Assembly (NCBI GenBank): GCA_964385055.1
Contig: CAYLMH010000005.1
Coordinates: 1 to 64,000 of the forward strand
From: JACRPI01 sp964385055
GTDB lineage: Archaea > Nanobdellota > Nanobdellia > Woesearchaeales > DSVV01
Length of the DNA stretch: 64,000 bases
Direction: 5' to 3'
A program made the position numbers and the translations under genes. The notes beneath the pieces are model-generated. The model was not told where the DNA came from and did not search any database. It saw only the letters and a program-made list of their open reading frames with translations. Below are positions 25,192 through 34,510 of the stretch, one piece after another. The stretch's first letter is position 1. Each line of letters begins with the position of its first letter.

Positions 25192-27087
25192 CTAATGAAT
25201 TCTCCTCTTATCAATTAATTCACTTACATAAAGAATTGCTGCGAGGAACACCACATAAAAGAGCAAAATAAATACATCATTGCCTGCAGAAAAGAATGAA
25301 TTTCCAAAGATCACCAACTGACGAAGAACTCCTTCACTGAGCACAAACGGATTATAGACTGCAATAGAACCAATGGTTTCTGACAAGCTTTCGATAGGAA
25401 TAAGGAACGAAGAAAAGAGCAGGAAAATACTGGAAAGTGAGATAGAAGCAAGCGTGGATGTTTCTTCAGAAACAAAAAGATACCCTATTGACATACCAAG
25501 GAGAATAAAGATAGAACCAATAATAAGGATTGCGAATAAGATAGAAAGAAAATTTGAAAAGATGGAAACACCAAACGCGAGATCTGCAATAATAAGGAGA
25601 ATCATCGCCTGGAAAAAGACAACAATAATGTTGGTGAGATAAATGCTCACTAAAAATGTAAAGTCTGGAATTGGCGTGATATAATTCCTAAAGTACGCGC
25701 GGGATTGTTTTTCAGTCATAACTATTGTAGAAGAAAGAAGAATGCTCATGAACATGATCACAAGAACAATAAGCGCAGGCATGGTATAATCAAGATACGA
25801 CTTTTTCTCAAGAATAGGTTTGATACGAGTGAGAACAGGGTTCACAATATCCTCTGCGTCGCCGACAGCCGCTGAAGACATGCTATCGCTGATTTCGCTG
25901 ATACTTTGCTGCACAGCGTCAATCGTCGCGATATTTTCATCAAGCAGCGCGATCATTGCGTCAATGTCAGCGGCGATCGCGTCCTTTTGATCGCTGATTT
26001 CGTCAATTTTCGCGGAACTGCTTTCAAGCTGGCTTTGTAGTGAGTCAAGATTTGTCTGTGCTGCCGCAAGAACAGATTCCTGCTGTGATTGCGCGGTTTC
26101 AAGCTGGCTGCGAACATCGTCAAGTTGCTCTTGGAGTTCATCAAAATCTGAACTAATACTTTCTGCTTCTGACGCAGCAGATTCAAGCGCGTCCTGCACA
26201 GAAGTGAGATCTGTGCAAGGATCAAAAGAAAGTCCTTCCACAGAACTAAAATCAAACGCGCACGCAAGAGAAGCGTACTCATCAACAGTGTCCTGAAAAT
26301 CAGTAATCTGATCAACTTGACTGCTCAACTCTTCTTCAAATGAAGAAATATAGGATTCAAGATCGTCAAGAAGCGCTTCGCCTGTCGCGGTCGTTTCTTC
26401 TGCAATGGTTCCAAACTCATCGATCTGACTACTGCTCTCGGAAATATAGGATTCAACATCACTAATCCCAAACTCGCTGCTGCTCACTTCAATACCACTG
26501 AGTTCAGCAGAAAGGGTTTCAAGACTTTGTTTCATCTGTTCTGCGTTAGCAGAAAGATCACTAATCAACGATGCTTTTTCAGAAATCTGCGCAGCGGTCG
26601 CGTTCATCTGTTCGATAAGCAGTTTCGTGTATTCAACACTCAGATCAGTAGAAATATCTTCGACTTCTCCAGTAATAACATTAAGAATCGTAAAGACTAA
26701 ATTAACTTTACTGTAATCTACATGGAAAATAATTTCACGAGCTATGGATTCTTCAGACAAACTTCCAGGAAAACTAATGCAAAGGTGCACACCACCACTT
26801 TTCACAAGATCAATACATTCTTCTTCTGTTGAAGTAGTAGTGACTGCAAAATCATTGTCCTCAAGACTCTTAAGAATTTGATCGAGTACCTCATTCTCTT
26901 CTGCTGCGTAAACACCGACACGAATGCCGTGAAGGCTCGAAGTATTAAACGCTGCGCCAATGAGAAAGATAATAAAAAAAGGACCAAGAAGAATAACAAG
27001 CGCAGAAGAGCGGGATCTAATAAGAACACGGAAATTCTTCTTAATCATCTCAAGAACAATCTTGAGATACGCAACTGGATTCATCAT
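25192..27087 (-). CDS. ABC-2 type transporter permease with long extracellular coiled coil
   Basis: One N-terminal transmembrane helix (about 30-48) is followed by an extracytoplasmic region of nearly 380 residues. Its second part (150-410) is Ser/Gln/Glu-rich coiled coil. Five to six transmembrane helices (about 430-625) then form an ABC-2 membrane domain. This plan matches YhgE/Pip-like and DrrB-type exporters. The ATPase gene lies 25 bp upstream in the same direction, so the two form one exporter. A drug, lipid or surface polymer could be the cargo. Confidence 0.8.
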   Translation of the reverse strand: MMNPVAYLKIVLEMIKKNFRVLIRSRSSALVILLGPFFIIFLIGAAFNTSSLHGIRVGVYAAEENEVLDQILKSLEDNDFAVTTTSTEEECIDLVKSGGVHLCISFPGSLSEESIAREIIFHVDYSKVNLVFTILNVITGEVEDISTDLSVEYTKLLIEQMNATAAQISEKASLISDLSANAEQMKQSLETLSAELSGIEVSSSEFGISDVESYISESSSQIDEFGTIAEETTATGEALLDDLESYISSFEEELSSQVDQITDFQDTVDEYASLACAFDFSSVEGLSFDPCTDLTSVQDALESAASEAESISSDFDELQEQLDDVRSQLETAQSQQESVLAAAQTNLDSLQSQLESSSAKIDEISDQKDAIAADIDAMIALLDENIATIDAVQQSISEISDSMSSAAVGDAEDIVNPVLTRIKPILEKKSYLDYTMPALIVLVIMFMSILLSSTIVMTEKQSRAYFRNYITPIPDFTFLVSIYLTNIIVVFFQAMILLIIADLAFGVSIFSNFLSILFAILIIGSIFILLGMSIGYLFVSEETSTLASISLSSIFLLFSSFLIPIESLSETIGSIAVYNPFVLSEGVLRQLVIFGNSFFSAGNDVFILLFYVVFLAAILYVSELIDKRRIH

Positions 27088-27112
27088 TTTTATTCCTTCC
27101 TTGTATGAGTTC

Positions 27113-28351
27113 TTATGTCATTTTAATCATAACCGCATTCACGACATCTTCAGGCCAACCTTGTTGAAGTAACGTTTGCCGTGCCTGCTCTTTTGTATAA
27201 CCGCGAGCAAGTATTTTTTTGATGTAATCAACAAGCTGATCTTCGCTTGAGCCGCGGATTTTTTGTTTTTCTGTTAATGCTTCAAACACTTCGTTAAGAC
27301 TTGGCTTGTCCACGTGAACGTCAAGCAAGCGCTCACGCATCGCTTCCAAGATCAACAAAATTTTGTGCAAGACAAATTCTGCCTGAGATGTATAGACAAT
27401 AAGTTTATGATCGTGCACAGTAATGTAATTCACAGGCAATCGCTCGCGTCGAATTTCTGCGGCAATCTGCGGATATTTTCCTGGGAATGTTTCAAGATGA
27501 ATTTCTTCATCCTTGCTATACAAATCTTTGAGCTGATCAGGAGGACCAACTTTCAATAACTCTCCATGATTAATAATACCAATTCTCGTGCAGAAGTGGC
27601 CGATTTCCCCAAGCAAGTGACTCGAAACAATAATCGTTGTTCCAGTCGCGTTAATTTTGGTGATCAACTCCCACATATGTTTTCGAAGACCTGGGTCAAG
27701 TCCTGCAGTAGGTTCGTCTAAAATAAGAATCTTGGGAGAATGCATCAGCGAGCATGCAAGATCTAAGCGCCGTCGCATCCCCCCCGAGAGATTCTTTGCT
27801 TGAGCATTACGAAAATCAGTCAGTTCGACAAGGCCAAGAAGATTTTCAGCGCGTTCCTTGATTTCTTTTTGAGAAACACCATAAAGCTGACCAAAATAAT
27901 GGAGATTTTCATAGAGCGTCAATTTTTCGTAGAAACAATTATCCTGACTTCCGAAACCAAAGATTGTTCGAATAAGGTGCGGATTTTTGGAAATATCTTT
28001 GTCCTGATAAAGGATCATTCCAGAATTTATTTTGTAAAAACCGATGAGACAGCGAAGCAATGTTGTTTTTCCTGCGCCGCTTGCGCCAATGAGCCCAAAA
28101 ATTTCTCCAGGAAAGATAGATAAAGTAATGTCTCGAAGAATCAATTGTTTTTCTATTTTTTTGTAGACATTCTGAAAACTAATGAGTGGCGCATGCGCAG
28201 GAGCTATATCATGCGGAGAAGGGTTTGCAGTATTTTGAGGAGGAGCAACCTGATTTTGCAAAGGGAGAGCAGAAGCTCTCGCTGAGGAATTTCTAGGAAT
28301 CAACCTATGTAAAAGTCCTCCACCTTCAGGCGGAGAAGTGTTTGCTTGCAT
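27113..28351 (-). CDS. ABC transporter ATP-binding protein
   Basis: Walker A is GASGAGKT (89-96); the signature is 'NLSGGMRRRLDLACSL'; Walker B is 'ILILDEPTAGLDP' and the H-loop is 'IVSSHLLGEI'. The class is that of ABC-2 export ATPases. An N-terminal 55-residue Pro-rich extension and a C-terminal 'YIKKILARGYTKEQARQTLL' segment ending near 'WPEDVVNAVMIKMT', a UBA-like three-helix motif, are additions to the usual domain. It powers the permease encoded next to it. Confidence 0.9.
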   Translation of the reverse strand: MQANTSPPEGGGLLHRLIPRNSSARASALPLQNQVAPPQNTANPSPHDIAPAHAPLISFQNVYKKIEKQLILRDITLSIFPGEIFGLIGASGAGKTTLLRCLIGFYKINSGMILYQDKDISKNPHLIRTIFGFGSQDNCFYEKLTLYENLHYFGQLYGVSQKEIKERAENLLGLVELTDFRNAQAKNLSGGMRRRLDLACSLMHSPKILILDEPTAGLDPGLRKHMWELITKINATGTTIIVSSHLLGEIGHFCTRIGIINHGELLKVGPPDQLKDLYSKDEEIHLETFPGKYPQIAAEIRRERLPVNYITVHDHKLIVYTSQAEFVLHKILLILEAMRERLLDVHVDKPSLNEVFEALTEKQKIRGSSEDQLVDYIKKILARGYTKEQARQTLLQQGWPEDVVNAVMIKMT

Positions 28352-28416
28352 GCTACAGATTTTTGACTATTTTGTGCATATAAAGCTTCGTAGTAACTGG
28401 AGAATAGTAATCTCTT

Positions 28417-28830
28417 TTACGCAGTGCGTCTGTTATACTGCCAAAGAGGTTTTGAAGGATCATTCTTTCTCCAGAGATAGACTTCATCAGGAGAAGTATA
28501 AACACGAAGAGGATATTCTTCAAAAGGAAGCGGAGATCTCCGTGTATAATTTGGATCATAAACCAAGCCATCGCTCAGAAGAACATCATGATAAGAGATA
28601 TACGCATTCGATTCATGAATAAAAGGAAACCCACCTGCATTTGCAACAAGAATAACTGCTTCATATCCTAACTGCAAGAAATCAGCAGACATTCGCTTCG
28701 CTCTGTCACGACAACCATTAAAGTGTGTTCCACCAGTACGGCGAAGTGCAGAAACTTCATCACAATATCTCAGATAAACATCAAGAGGAGTGCGTGTAGA
28801 AATAAGGGAAGTTGGATGTGGAATAACCAT
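28417..28830 (-). CDS. Small protein with transglutaminase/papain-like Cys-His-Asp pattern
   Basis: Residues 37-50 read 'HFNGCRDRAKRMSADF' (Cys at a helix start), followed by 'AVILVANAGG' and 'YISYHDVLLSDGLVYDPNY' with His and Asp on adjacent strands. This order and spacing is that of a minimal transglutaminase-like/papain-like core. No signal peptide is seen. It is 137 residues, short for the family, and no close homologue is recognised. Function is inferred from the triad pattern only. Confidence 0.5.
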   Translation of the reverse strand: MVIPHPTSLISTRTPLDVYLRYCDEVSALRRTGGTHFNGCRDRAKRMSADFLQLGYEAVILVANAGGFPFIHESNAYISYHDVLLSDGLVYDPNYTRRSPLPFEEYPLRVYTSPDEVYLWRKNDPSKPLWQYNRRTA

Positions 28831-28954
28831 GAAACGCTAAAGTTGAAAATGCTATTTAAACACTCTTGACAAAAAAATTCCTAAGAGGGGAAAATATTCA
28901 CAAAAGAATAATGTAGTCAAAGATGTAGTAAAAGGAAAAGAGAGAAAAAGAGAA

Positions 28955-30244
28955 TTAAAGCACAATCTCTAAATCATGTTTTGTGCAGGTTTGTATATCA
29001 TTCTGAAGAGCAAGAAGTGTTTCAGGGATCGCAAGGACTGCAATTTCTGCGACACATTTTTCTTTTTGCTGCGCATAAGCGTCTGCTTTCTCCTTATACG
29101 TTTTAAACATATAGGCAGCCTCATCATGTTGCTGTTTCGCGAAATCTGAAGCGCATCTTTTCTCAATTTCTTTCTGTTGCTGAACAAGAACATGATGTTC
29201 AGTGAGATACAAGCGAAGATAGTCTTCAGTAAAAAGAGCAAGTTCATTGGCTGTTTTCTCTTTTTTGTCATCTTTTATTTCAAGCGCGTCGGCAAGAAGC
29301 TGTTCACGAACAAGAGCCAAGACAGAAATAAGAGAGAAAGAAGTATCCTGCTCCAACGCTGCAAGAGGACTTTCAAGATAAGGCAAAAGAAGCTGTTCTT
29401 TTTCAGGCTGTAGTTTCATAAATTTACGAAGCGCTTTATCAAGCACAGAAAAGTGAGAACGAAGAATCTGAAGATGGGCATCTGTTTTTTTAGAAGCAAT
29501 TTCCTTTTCAAGAAGCGAATGAAGATAGTGTTGATAAGAAGAACTTTCCTCTACCTTCTTCCGTTTCTCTTCAGCCTGCGTCTCCAGTTCTTTAAAGTGC
29601 GCGTAATCTTCTTCTGCCTGTTTTTGTTCAGCGAGAAGCTTTTCCTTTTGGTTGATCTTTTGCTTCACAAGGTCGATTTGTTTTTTGATGTCCGTTATTG
29701 CTTCAATGCTTTGTTTGCTGAGGAGTTGCTGGAGTTGTTTGATTACTTCATCAAGATCCTTAATGTTCTTTGCAACAGCGTACGCTTCATTGGCAAAAAA
29801 GTGCTGGAGAACTGCGTATGGTTTCAATGTCGCTGCGTGATACCCTTCAATATCTTTAAAATAGAGGGAAGCAAGAAGTTTCATGTCAACGTAGTCAAGT
29901 TTTTCTTTTGTCGTAATCGCTGAGAGTTGCGCATGAAATTGACGTGAGCGCAGGATGTAAGAACTTTTGTTGCCTTTCATGATACCAAGTTCTCGAGCGC
30001 CAACATTTTTGTTGCGAAGCTCTGCATGTTCCAGGTTCGTGAGATTTGCGTCAAGAGCAAAGAGACAGTCATCTATTTTTTCAAGAAGAGGCTGCGCTGT
30101 TTCAGTCACGCTTTTCGCGTTCTGCAAAAGCCGCTGTTCAAGCCATGCATCGAGTTCAGAGAAAGGAACAGTATGTCTGGGAAGAATGACTTCAACTTCT
30201 TCCTGCGCAAAGAATTGTTTGATTTTTTGAATAAGCTGTCGCAT
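28955..30244 (-). CDS. Cytoplasmic coiled-coil protein, unknown
   Basis: The 429 residues are almost entirely helical with long heptad stretches (about 165-250 and 340-400), no membrane segment and no nucleotide-binding motif. It is divergently transcribed from the Dph2 N-terminal gene, with about 95 bp between them. The coding character is good; no family is recognised. Confidence 0.6.
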   Translation of the reverse strand: MRQLIQKIKQFFAQEEVEVILPRHTVPFSELDAWLEQRLLQNAKSVTETAQPLLEKIDDCLFALDANLTNLEHAELRNKNVGARELGIMKGNKSSYILRSRQFHAQLSAITTKEKLDYVDMKLLASLYFKDIEGYHAATLKPYAVLQHFFANEAYAVAKNIKDLDEVIKQLQQLLSKQSIEAITDIKKQIDLVKQKINQKEKLLAEQKQAEEDYAHFKELETQAEEKRKKVEESSSYQHYLHSLLEKEIASKKTDAHLQILRSHFSVLDKALRKFMKLQPEKEQLLLPYLESPLAALEQDTSFSLISVLALVREQLLADALEIKDDKKEKTANELALFTEDYLRLYLTEHHVLVQQQKEIEKRCASDFAKQQHDEAAYMFKTYKEKADAYAQQKEKCVAEIAVLAIPETLLALQNDIQTCTKHDLEIVL

Positions 30245-30338
30245 GAAGAGGTGAGAATGCGGCAGTTTTTATATGTTATGAGAAAAAAGAGTAAAATACC
30301 CTATAAATTTTATAAACAAAGAAGCATTATTCCCTAAC

Positions 30339-30623
30339 ATGAAATATGATCTTGAGCTTGAGAAAGCAATCGAAAAAATAAAGGAAACAAACGCAAAACT
30401 TGTTTGTATCCAGCTTCCTGATGGAATTAAACCAAAAGCGCAGGAAATCTGCGATACGCTGCAGAAAGAAACAGGCGCGACAATTCTTATTTGGCAGGGA
30501 AGCTGTTATGGCGCTTGTGATTGGCCGCTGGGAATTGATAAATTAGGTGTCGATCTTCTTATTGCGTGGGGACATTCTGTCTGGAAACACGATACGTTTG
30601 AAGGGATTGCAGTGGATGAGTAG
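30339..30623 (+). CDS. dph2: Dph2 N-terminal domain as a separate gene (split diphthamide synthase)
   Basis: The 94-residue product corresponds to domain 1 of archaeal Dph2, the radical enzyme that moves 3-amino-3-carboxypropyl from SAM to the EF2 histidine. It holds 'LVCIQLPDGIKPKAQEICD' and 'GSCYGACDWPLG', whose Cys56 is the first [4Fe-4S] ligand, then 'VDLLIAWGHS'. Intact archaeal Dph2 has about 340 residues; this one ends at a TAG just after domain 1. A TTTATAAAC box and a clean start show it is expressed as its own unit. Domains 2-3 are encoded at 51017-51685. Confidence 0.85.
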   Translation: MKYDLELEKAIEKIKETNAKLVCIQLPDGIKPKAQEICDTLQKETGATILIWQGSCYGACDWPLGIDKLGVDLLIAWGHSVWKHDTFEGIAVDE

Positions 30624-30637
30624 ATAGGTAGTTTATT

Positions 30638-31333
30638 ATGAGTCTCGAGGATATTCTCTGGAAAACAAAAGCAGTTATTACCACAGCAAAAGAAGATTTG
30701 TGGGATAGACCTGATGAATGGATAAGAAAGCAATATCTAAAGGTCGTAACAGAAGAAAGAGAAGTTTTTCATTATGCGAACATGTTTTTAGAGGGAGGCA
30801 TATATTTAGCAATGATTATTTCTGCACCTTACTATGCGGAGGCACTGAAATATGACCATTCTGCTTTAGTACATTCACACGTATTTGCAGTAAGTTCTAG
30901 CCCTCTTCTGATATTCGAACTCGTTGCAAATCGAATATGTAAACATAATGAACACAGGAGAAACTTCGCTACTCTTGATGAAAAAGAATCAAAATCAAAT
31001 GTTTATATCCCCAAATGGATTCAAAAGACAGAACAAGCAATACGATTTCCATATATAATTGCAACTCTTTTGTATTTTGGAGAACATATGGCTACAGAGA
31101 TCATTACTATTCCAGGAGTAGGCTATTCACTCGCAGGAATAAGTATGGCAGGAGGTATTGTATCCTCGATGTATCTCAAAGACAGAGATCCAAAACAATT
31201 CCAGAAAAGACCATTCTGGGAAAGGGGTTATGATTATGTAAAAGAAAGAGTAGAAGAAATGTTACCACAACCAACGCCTATCCCAATTCCTGTAAGAAGA
31301 TATGCTTCTCTTGAACCAGCTACTTCTTTGTAA
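30638..31333 (+). CDS. Hypothetical membrane protein
   Basis: The 231-residue product has hydrophobic segments near 50-70, 85-100, 130-150 and 155-178, with a charged N-terminal helix and a Pro-rich tail. It begins 14 bp after the Dph2 N-terminal gene and may share its transcript. It shows no resemblance to Dph2 domains 2 or 3. No family is recognised. Confidence 0.5.
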   Translation: MSLEDILWKTKAVITTAKEDLWDRPDEWIRKQYLKVVTEEREVFHYANMFLEGGIYLAMIISAPYYAEALKYDHSALVHSHVFAVSSSPLLIFELVANRICKHNEHRRNFATLDEKESKSNVYIPKWIQKTEQAIRFPYIIATLLYFGEHMATEIITIPGVGYSLAGISMAGGIVSSMYLKDRDPKQFQKRPFWERGYDYVKERVEEMLPQPTPIPIPVRRYASLEPATSL

Positions 31334-31377
31334 TTTAGAGGGAAAAATTTAAATAGATTCTGACCTATTCTCTTTTT

Positions 31378-31611
31378 ATGACAAACGAAAGAATAGTAAT
31401 TAATCCAGATGTTTTATCTGGCAAACCAATCATCAAGGGAACGAGAATTTCTGTAGAATTCATTCTCGAGTTACTTTCTTCAGGAATGAGTATTGAGGAA
31501 ATTCTAAAAGAATATCCACATCTTACCAAGAAAGATATTCTTGCTGCATTAGAATATGCAACACAACGATTGAAGCATGAAGAAGTCTATTCTATTGAAG
31601 CAGTTGCATAA
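31378..31611 (+). CDS. DUF433 antitoxin
   Basis: The 77-residue product reads 'ERIVINPDVLSGKPIIKGTR' then 'ISVEFILELLSSGMSIEEIL', the DUF433 (VapB54-like) helix-turn-helix pattern. The toxin start follows 2 bp after the stop. DUF433/DUF5615 pairs are established toxin-antitoxin modules; the antitoxin usually represses the operon. A TTTAAATAG box lies about 28 bp before the ATG. Confidence 0.85.
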   Translation: MTNERIVINPDVLSGKPIIKGTRISVEFILELLSSGMSIEEILKEYPHLTKKDILAALEYATQRLKHEEVYSIEAVA

Positions 31612-31613
31612 TC

Positions 31614-31973
31614 ATGAAATTTCTCACGGATGAAAATATTGCACTCTCAGTATTGAAAGCACTTCGCAAGCAAGGACATAACATTAAAGATGTAAAAGAA
31701 GAGAAACTACAGGGTGCTGCTGACAAGGAACTTCTAAGAATTGCACTTGCTGAAGAATGCATTATCCTAACGCATGATAAAGACTTTGCAAATCTCATTA
31801 CACAGAAGAAAGTAAATGTACCGGGGGTTATTTTGCTTCGTTTTAGAAATCAGAATTCAAAATTTATCATACCTACTCTGCTGAGTGTGCTTCAATCAAA
31901 TCTTCACGAAAAATTCTCTGGAAATCTTGTTATCATCTCTGAAAACAATGTTGTCATCGAAAAACTAAAATAA
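31614..31973 (+). CDS. DUF5615 PIN-like toxin
   Basis: The 119-residue product begins 'MKFLTDENIALSVLKALRKQ' and has 'CIILTHDKDFANL'. These acidic positions (Asp6, Glu7 and Asp in THDKDF) are the PIN-fold nuclease residues of the DUF5615/Mut7-C-like group. It is translationally coupled to the DUF433 antitoxin. It is presumably an RNase toxin; the target is unknown. Confidence 0.85.
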   Translation: MKFLTDENIALSVLKALRKQGHNIKDVKEEKLQGAADKELLRIALAEECIILTHDKDFANLITQKKVNVPGVILLRFRNQNSKFIIPTLLSVLQSNLHEKFSGNLVIISENNVVIEKLK

Positions 31974-32016
31974 CACGAACCAAAACTATTTATACTCCTA
32001 TTCTTCAAATAAAACC

Positions 32017-32553
32017 ATGCCAACAGAAACAGAAGTTAAAATCAAGATTGACAATCTTGAAGTCATGAAAGCAAAAATTCTGGAAATGCGTGCAGAGTCA
32101 TTCAAAAAGAGAGTGCTTCAGGTCGACTATGCGTACGATAACAAAAACAAACTGAAGAAGAGCGGAGAATGCCTGAGAATAAGAGATAATGAAATTCTGA
32201 CGTACAAAGGTCCAAAACAAAAAGGATCAAAGATGAAGATTAGAGAAGAAATAGAAGTGATGGTGGATAATGGCAAATATCTTGCGGAAATTCTCGGAAA
32301 GTTAGAGTATTTTCCAACGCAAAGAAAAGAAAAATATAGAGAAGCGTATATTTTTCACCTCACCCAAATTTGCTTAGATGAGACGCCAATGGGGCCATTC
32401 CTCGAGATTGAAGGATCAAAAGAAGGAGTACTCGATATCGCAAAAAGACTCGGATTTAAAGAAAAAGATTTTATCAATCAATCTTATGGAGCGCTTTGGG
32501 AAGAATACGCAAAGAAAAATAAAATCAAAGGAGACATGGTATTTCCTAAGTGA
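32017..32553 (+). CDS. CYTH-domain protein (class IV adenylate cyclase/triphosphatase-like)
   Basis: The ExExK signature is at the N-terminus ('TETEVKIKI'). 'CLRIRDNEILTYKGPKQKGS', 'REEIEV' and 'FLEIEG' supply the charged strands of the triphosphate tunnel, in the CyaB-like layout. 178 residues is normal. It binds a triphosphate substrate with divalent metal; whether it makes cAMP or cleaves ThTP/PPPi cannot be told. The stop codon is TGA. Confidence 0.85.
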   Translation: MPTETEVKIKIDNLEVMKAKILEMRAESFKKRVLQVDYAYDNKNKLKKSGECLRIRDNEILTYKGPKQKGSKMKIREEIEVMVDNGKYLAEILGKLEYFPTQRKEKYREAYIFHLTQICLDETPMGPFLEIEGSKEGVLDIAKRLGFKEKDFINQSYGALWEEYAKKNKIKGDMVFPK

Positions 32554-32580
32554 ATAAAATAAAAACAATAAAGAAAGAAA

Positions 32581-33822
32581 ATGACAACAACAAACAAAGA
32601 TGCTAAAGCAGAGTTCATGATTGAAGCGCCTGTTCTACAAAAATTAAAACCGAAAATTCATGAACTTATAGAACTGCTTAAAAAAACATTGGAAGCAAAG
32701 CAACCAATTCTCATCAGACATCACGCAGACGCAGATGGGTACACCGCAGGAATTGCGTTAGAACGCGCGCTTCTTCCATTAATCGCTGCGCAACATCGAC
32801 GAGAGCGAGATGTTTCATATTATTACCAACGACTTCCCTCACTCACCCCATACTATGCGTATGAAGACGCGACAAAAGATATCCAGACATTTCTGAGAAA
32901 CGCAGAACAGTTTGAAATGAAAGCGCCACTCATCCTGCTTCTCGACTTTGGATCTGGAGGAGAAAGCCTTGCAGCGATCCAGAAAGTAAAAATCTATGGA
33001 GCAACAGTTGCGGTGGTCGATCACCATCCTGCTGATGAGCACATCACGCAGGCAACAGAAGTGCACATCAATCCGCATCTTGTCGGATCAACGTATGATT
33101 TCAGTGCAGGAATGCTCTGCGCAGAGATTGGACACCTTATTTACGAAGAAACAAAAAATACCCCATCCCAACACTTTTATTTTATTGCAGCAGTGTCAGG
33201 AACAGCAGACAAAGTCACGAGTGAAGAATACAAAAAGTACATGGCAATGGCTAGCCATCATGGTTTTGCGAAGGAGTTTGTCCACAAAGTTGCGAGTGCG
33301 TTGGATTATGAAGCGCATATTCTTGGCCCAACATCAGGAAGAGAAATTGTGCAGGATATTTTGGGAAGAGATGAAAAGAAACAGCACAAACTATTAGCGC
33401 TTGCGGAAAAGCAGTTGGACAAATTGTTTACCGCGCAACTAAGCGCTTGTCTTACATTCGCAGAAGTTGTCGAGAAGAAGCATTTCCTCTTTGTGAAAGT
33501 GCCTATTGAACAATTAAGCACGAGCAGAAACGCGTATCCCCCGCGAGGAAAATCAATAGGGTTAGTGAGTCAGCATTTTGCAGACCAAAACAAAAAAGCG
33601 CTCATCGTTGGAATTGGATCATCATCATTCAATTTCCGTTGTAATAAAGAGATAAAAGATTTTGATGTGAACGAATTTATCGCAATTTGTAAAAAAAAGT
33701 TTCCCTACGCGCAAGTTTCTGGTGGAGGCCATAAACAGGCAGGTTCTATTATTTTCGTCGCAGCAGCGTATAAAGAGATGTATGATACATTGGAAGAGTA
33801 TGTCAATGCGTTGGAAAAGTAA
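32581..33822 (+). CDS. DHH-family phosphoesterase (RecJ-like)
   Basis: Motif I is 'RHHADADGYTAGIAL' (47-60), a middle Asp is in 'LLLDFGSGG' (122), and the DHH motif is 'VVDHHPAD' (147-149). The C-terminal DHHA1 signature is 'VSGGGHKQAGSI' near 380. The fold hydrolyses phosphodiesters with Mn. Archaeal relatives include the CMG-associated GAN/RecJ-like exonucleases and nanoRNases. It lies 28 bp after the CYTH gene, in the same direction. Confidence 0.85.
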   Translation: MTTTNKDAKAEFMIEAPVLQKLKPKIHELIELLKKTLEAKQPILIRHHADADGYTAGIALERALLPLIAAQHRRERDVSYYYQRLPSLTPYYAYEDATKDIQTFLRNAEQFEMKAPLILLLDFGSGGESLAAIQKVKIYGATVAVVDHHPADEHITQATEVHINPHLVGSTYDFSAGMLCAEIGHLIYEETKNTPSQHFYFIAAVSGTADKVTSEEYKKYMAMASHHGFAKEFVHKVASALDYEAHILGPTSGREIVQDILGRDEKKQHKLLALAEKQLDKLFTAQLSACLTFAEVVEKKHFLFVKVPIEQLSTSRNAYPPRGKSIGLVSQHFADQNKKALIVGIGSSSFNFRCNKEIKDFDVNEFIAICKKKFPYAQVSGGGHKQAGSIIFVAAAYKEMYDTLEEYVNALEK

Positions 33823-33941
33823 AAACAGACACAAACCAATTCTCAAAGCGCCAAACACACAAAAGAATCGCCCTCCTGTCTTTTTGAATCCCTAAACTTT
33901 TTTTAATTTAGAGTGAGAATAGAAATTCATAAAATAAGAGA

Positions 33942-34460
33942 TCATACTAATCCAAAGAACCATGTAATTCCATAAACAAGCACCGTCATAAAAATAAATC
34001 CTGAAAATTCTTGTGCGATGAATATACAGTTTCTCCAAAAACTCATCTTTCCAAAAGAAGAAGCAAACGAAAGGATGAACAAAGTTATTGTGAGAAGAAA
34101 AAATGAAAGCGTAAGAAAAAATGCATCCTTATCCGCACTCGCCAGAAAGAGCGTCAGTGGAGAAATATACACAAATCCACGAGAAATATCGTCTTTCTGT
34201 TCCTTTGTTCTCCAAAAAAGAAAAACATAAACCAAGAAAAGGACACAGAAAGGAAGTATTTTTTTGAAATTAGAGAAATAAAGAAAAAAGAGGACAGGAA
34301 CTAAAAGAGTGATAAATGGAAAAAGAGCAATCAAAAAATCAATTTTTTTTTTATAGAGAGGGATCTCTTCTTGTGCAAGGACAGACAAGAAAGAACCACT
34401 AAGCACTCCAAGCAGCAGCGAACTTATTTGCAACAAGAAATTCTGTAAAATGAGATTCAT
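33942..34460 (-). CDS. Multi-pass membrane protein, unknown
   Basis: The 172 residues are nearly all hydrophobic, forming five to six helices with a short basic loop ('KKKIDF') and 'WRTKEQKDDISRG'. There is no motif to assign. The codon use and Phe/Leu richness are typical of membrane proteins. It lies downstream of the DoxX gene on the same strand (50-bp gap). Confidence 0.5.
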   Translation of the reverse strand: MNLILQNFLLQISSLLLGVLSGSFLSVLAQEEIPLYKKKIDFLIALFPFITLLVPVLFFLYFSNFKKILPFCVLFLVYVFLFWRTKEQKDDISRGFVYISPLTLFLASADKDAFFLTLSFFLLTITLFILSFASSFGKMSFWRNCIFIAQEFSGFIFMTVLVYGITWFFGLV

Positions 34461-34510
34461 GGAATACGTACCTCGCTACAAATGAAAGAAAAGAAAAAAC
34501 AAAGAAAAAA

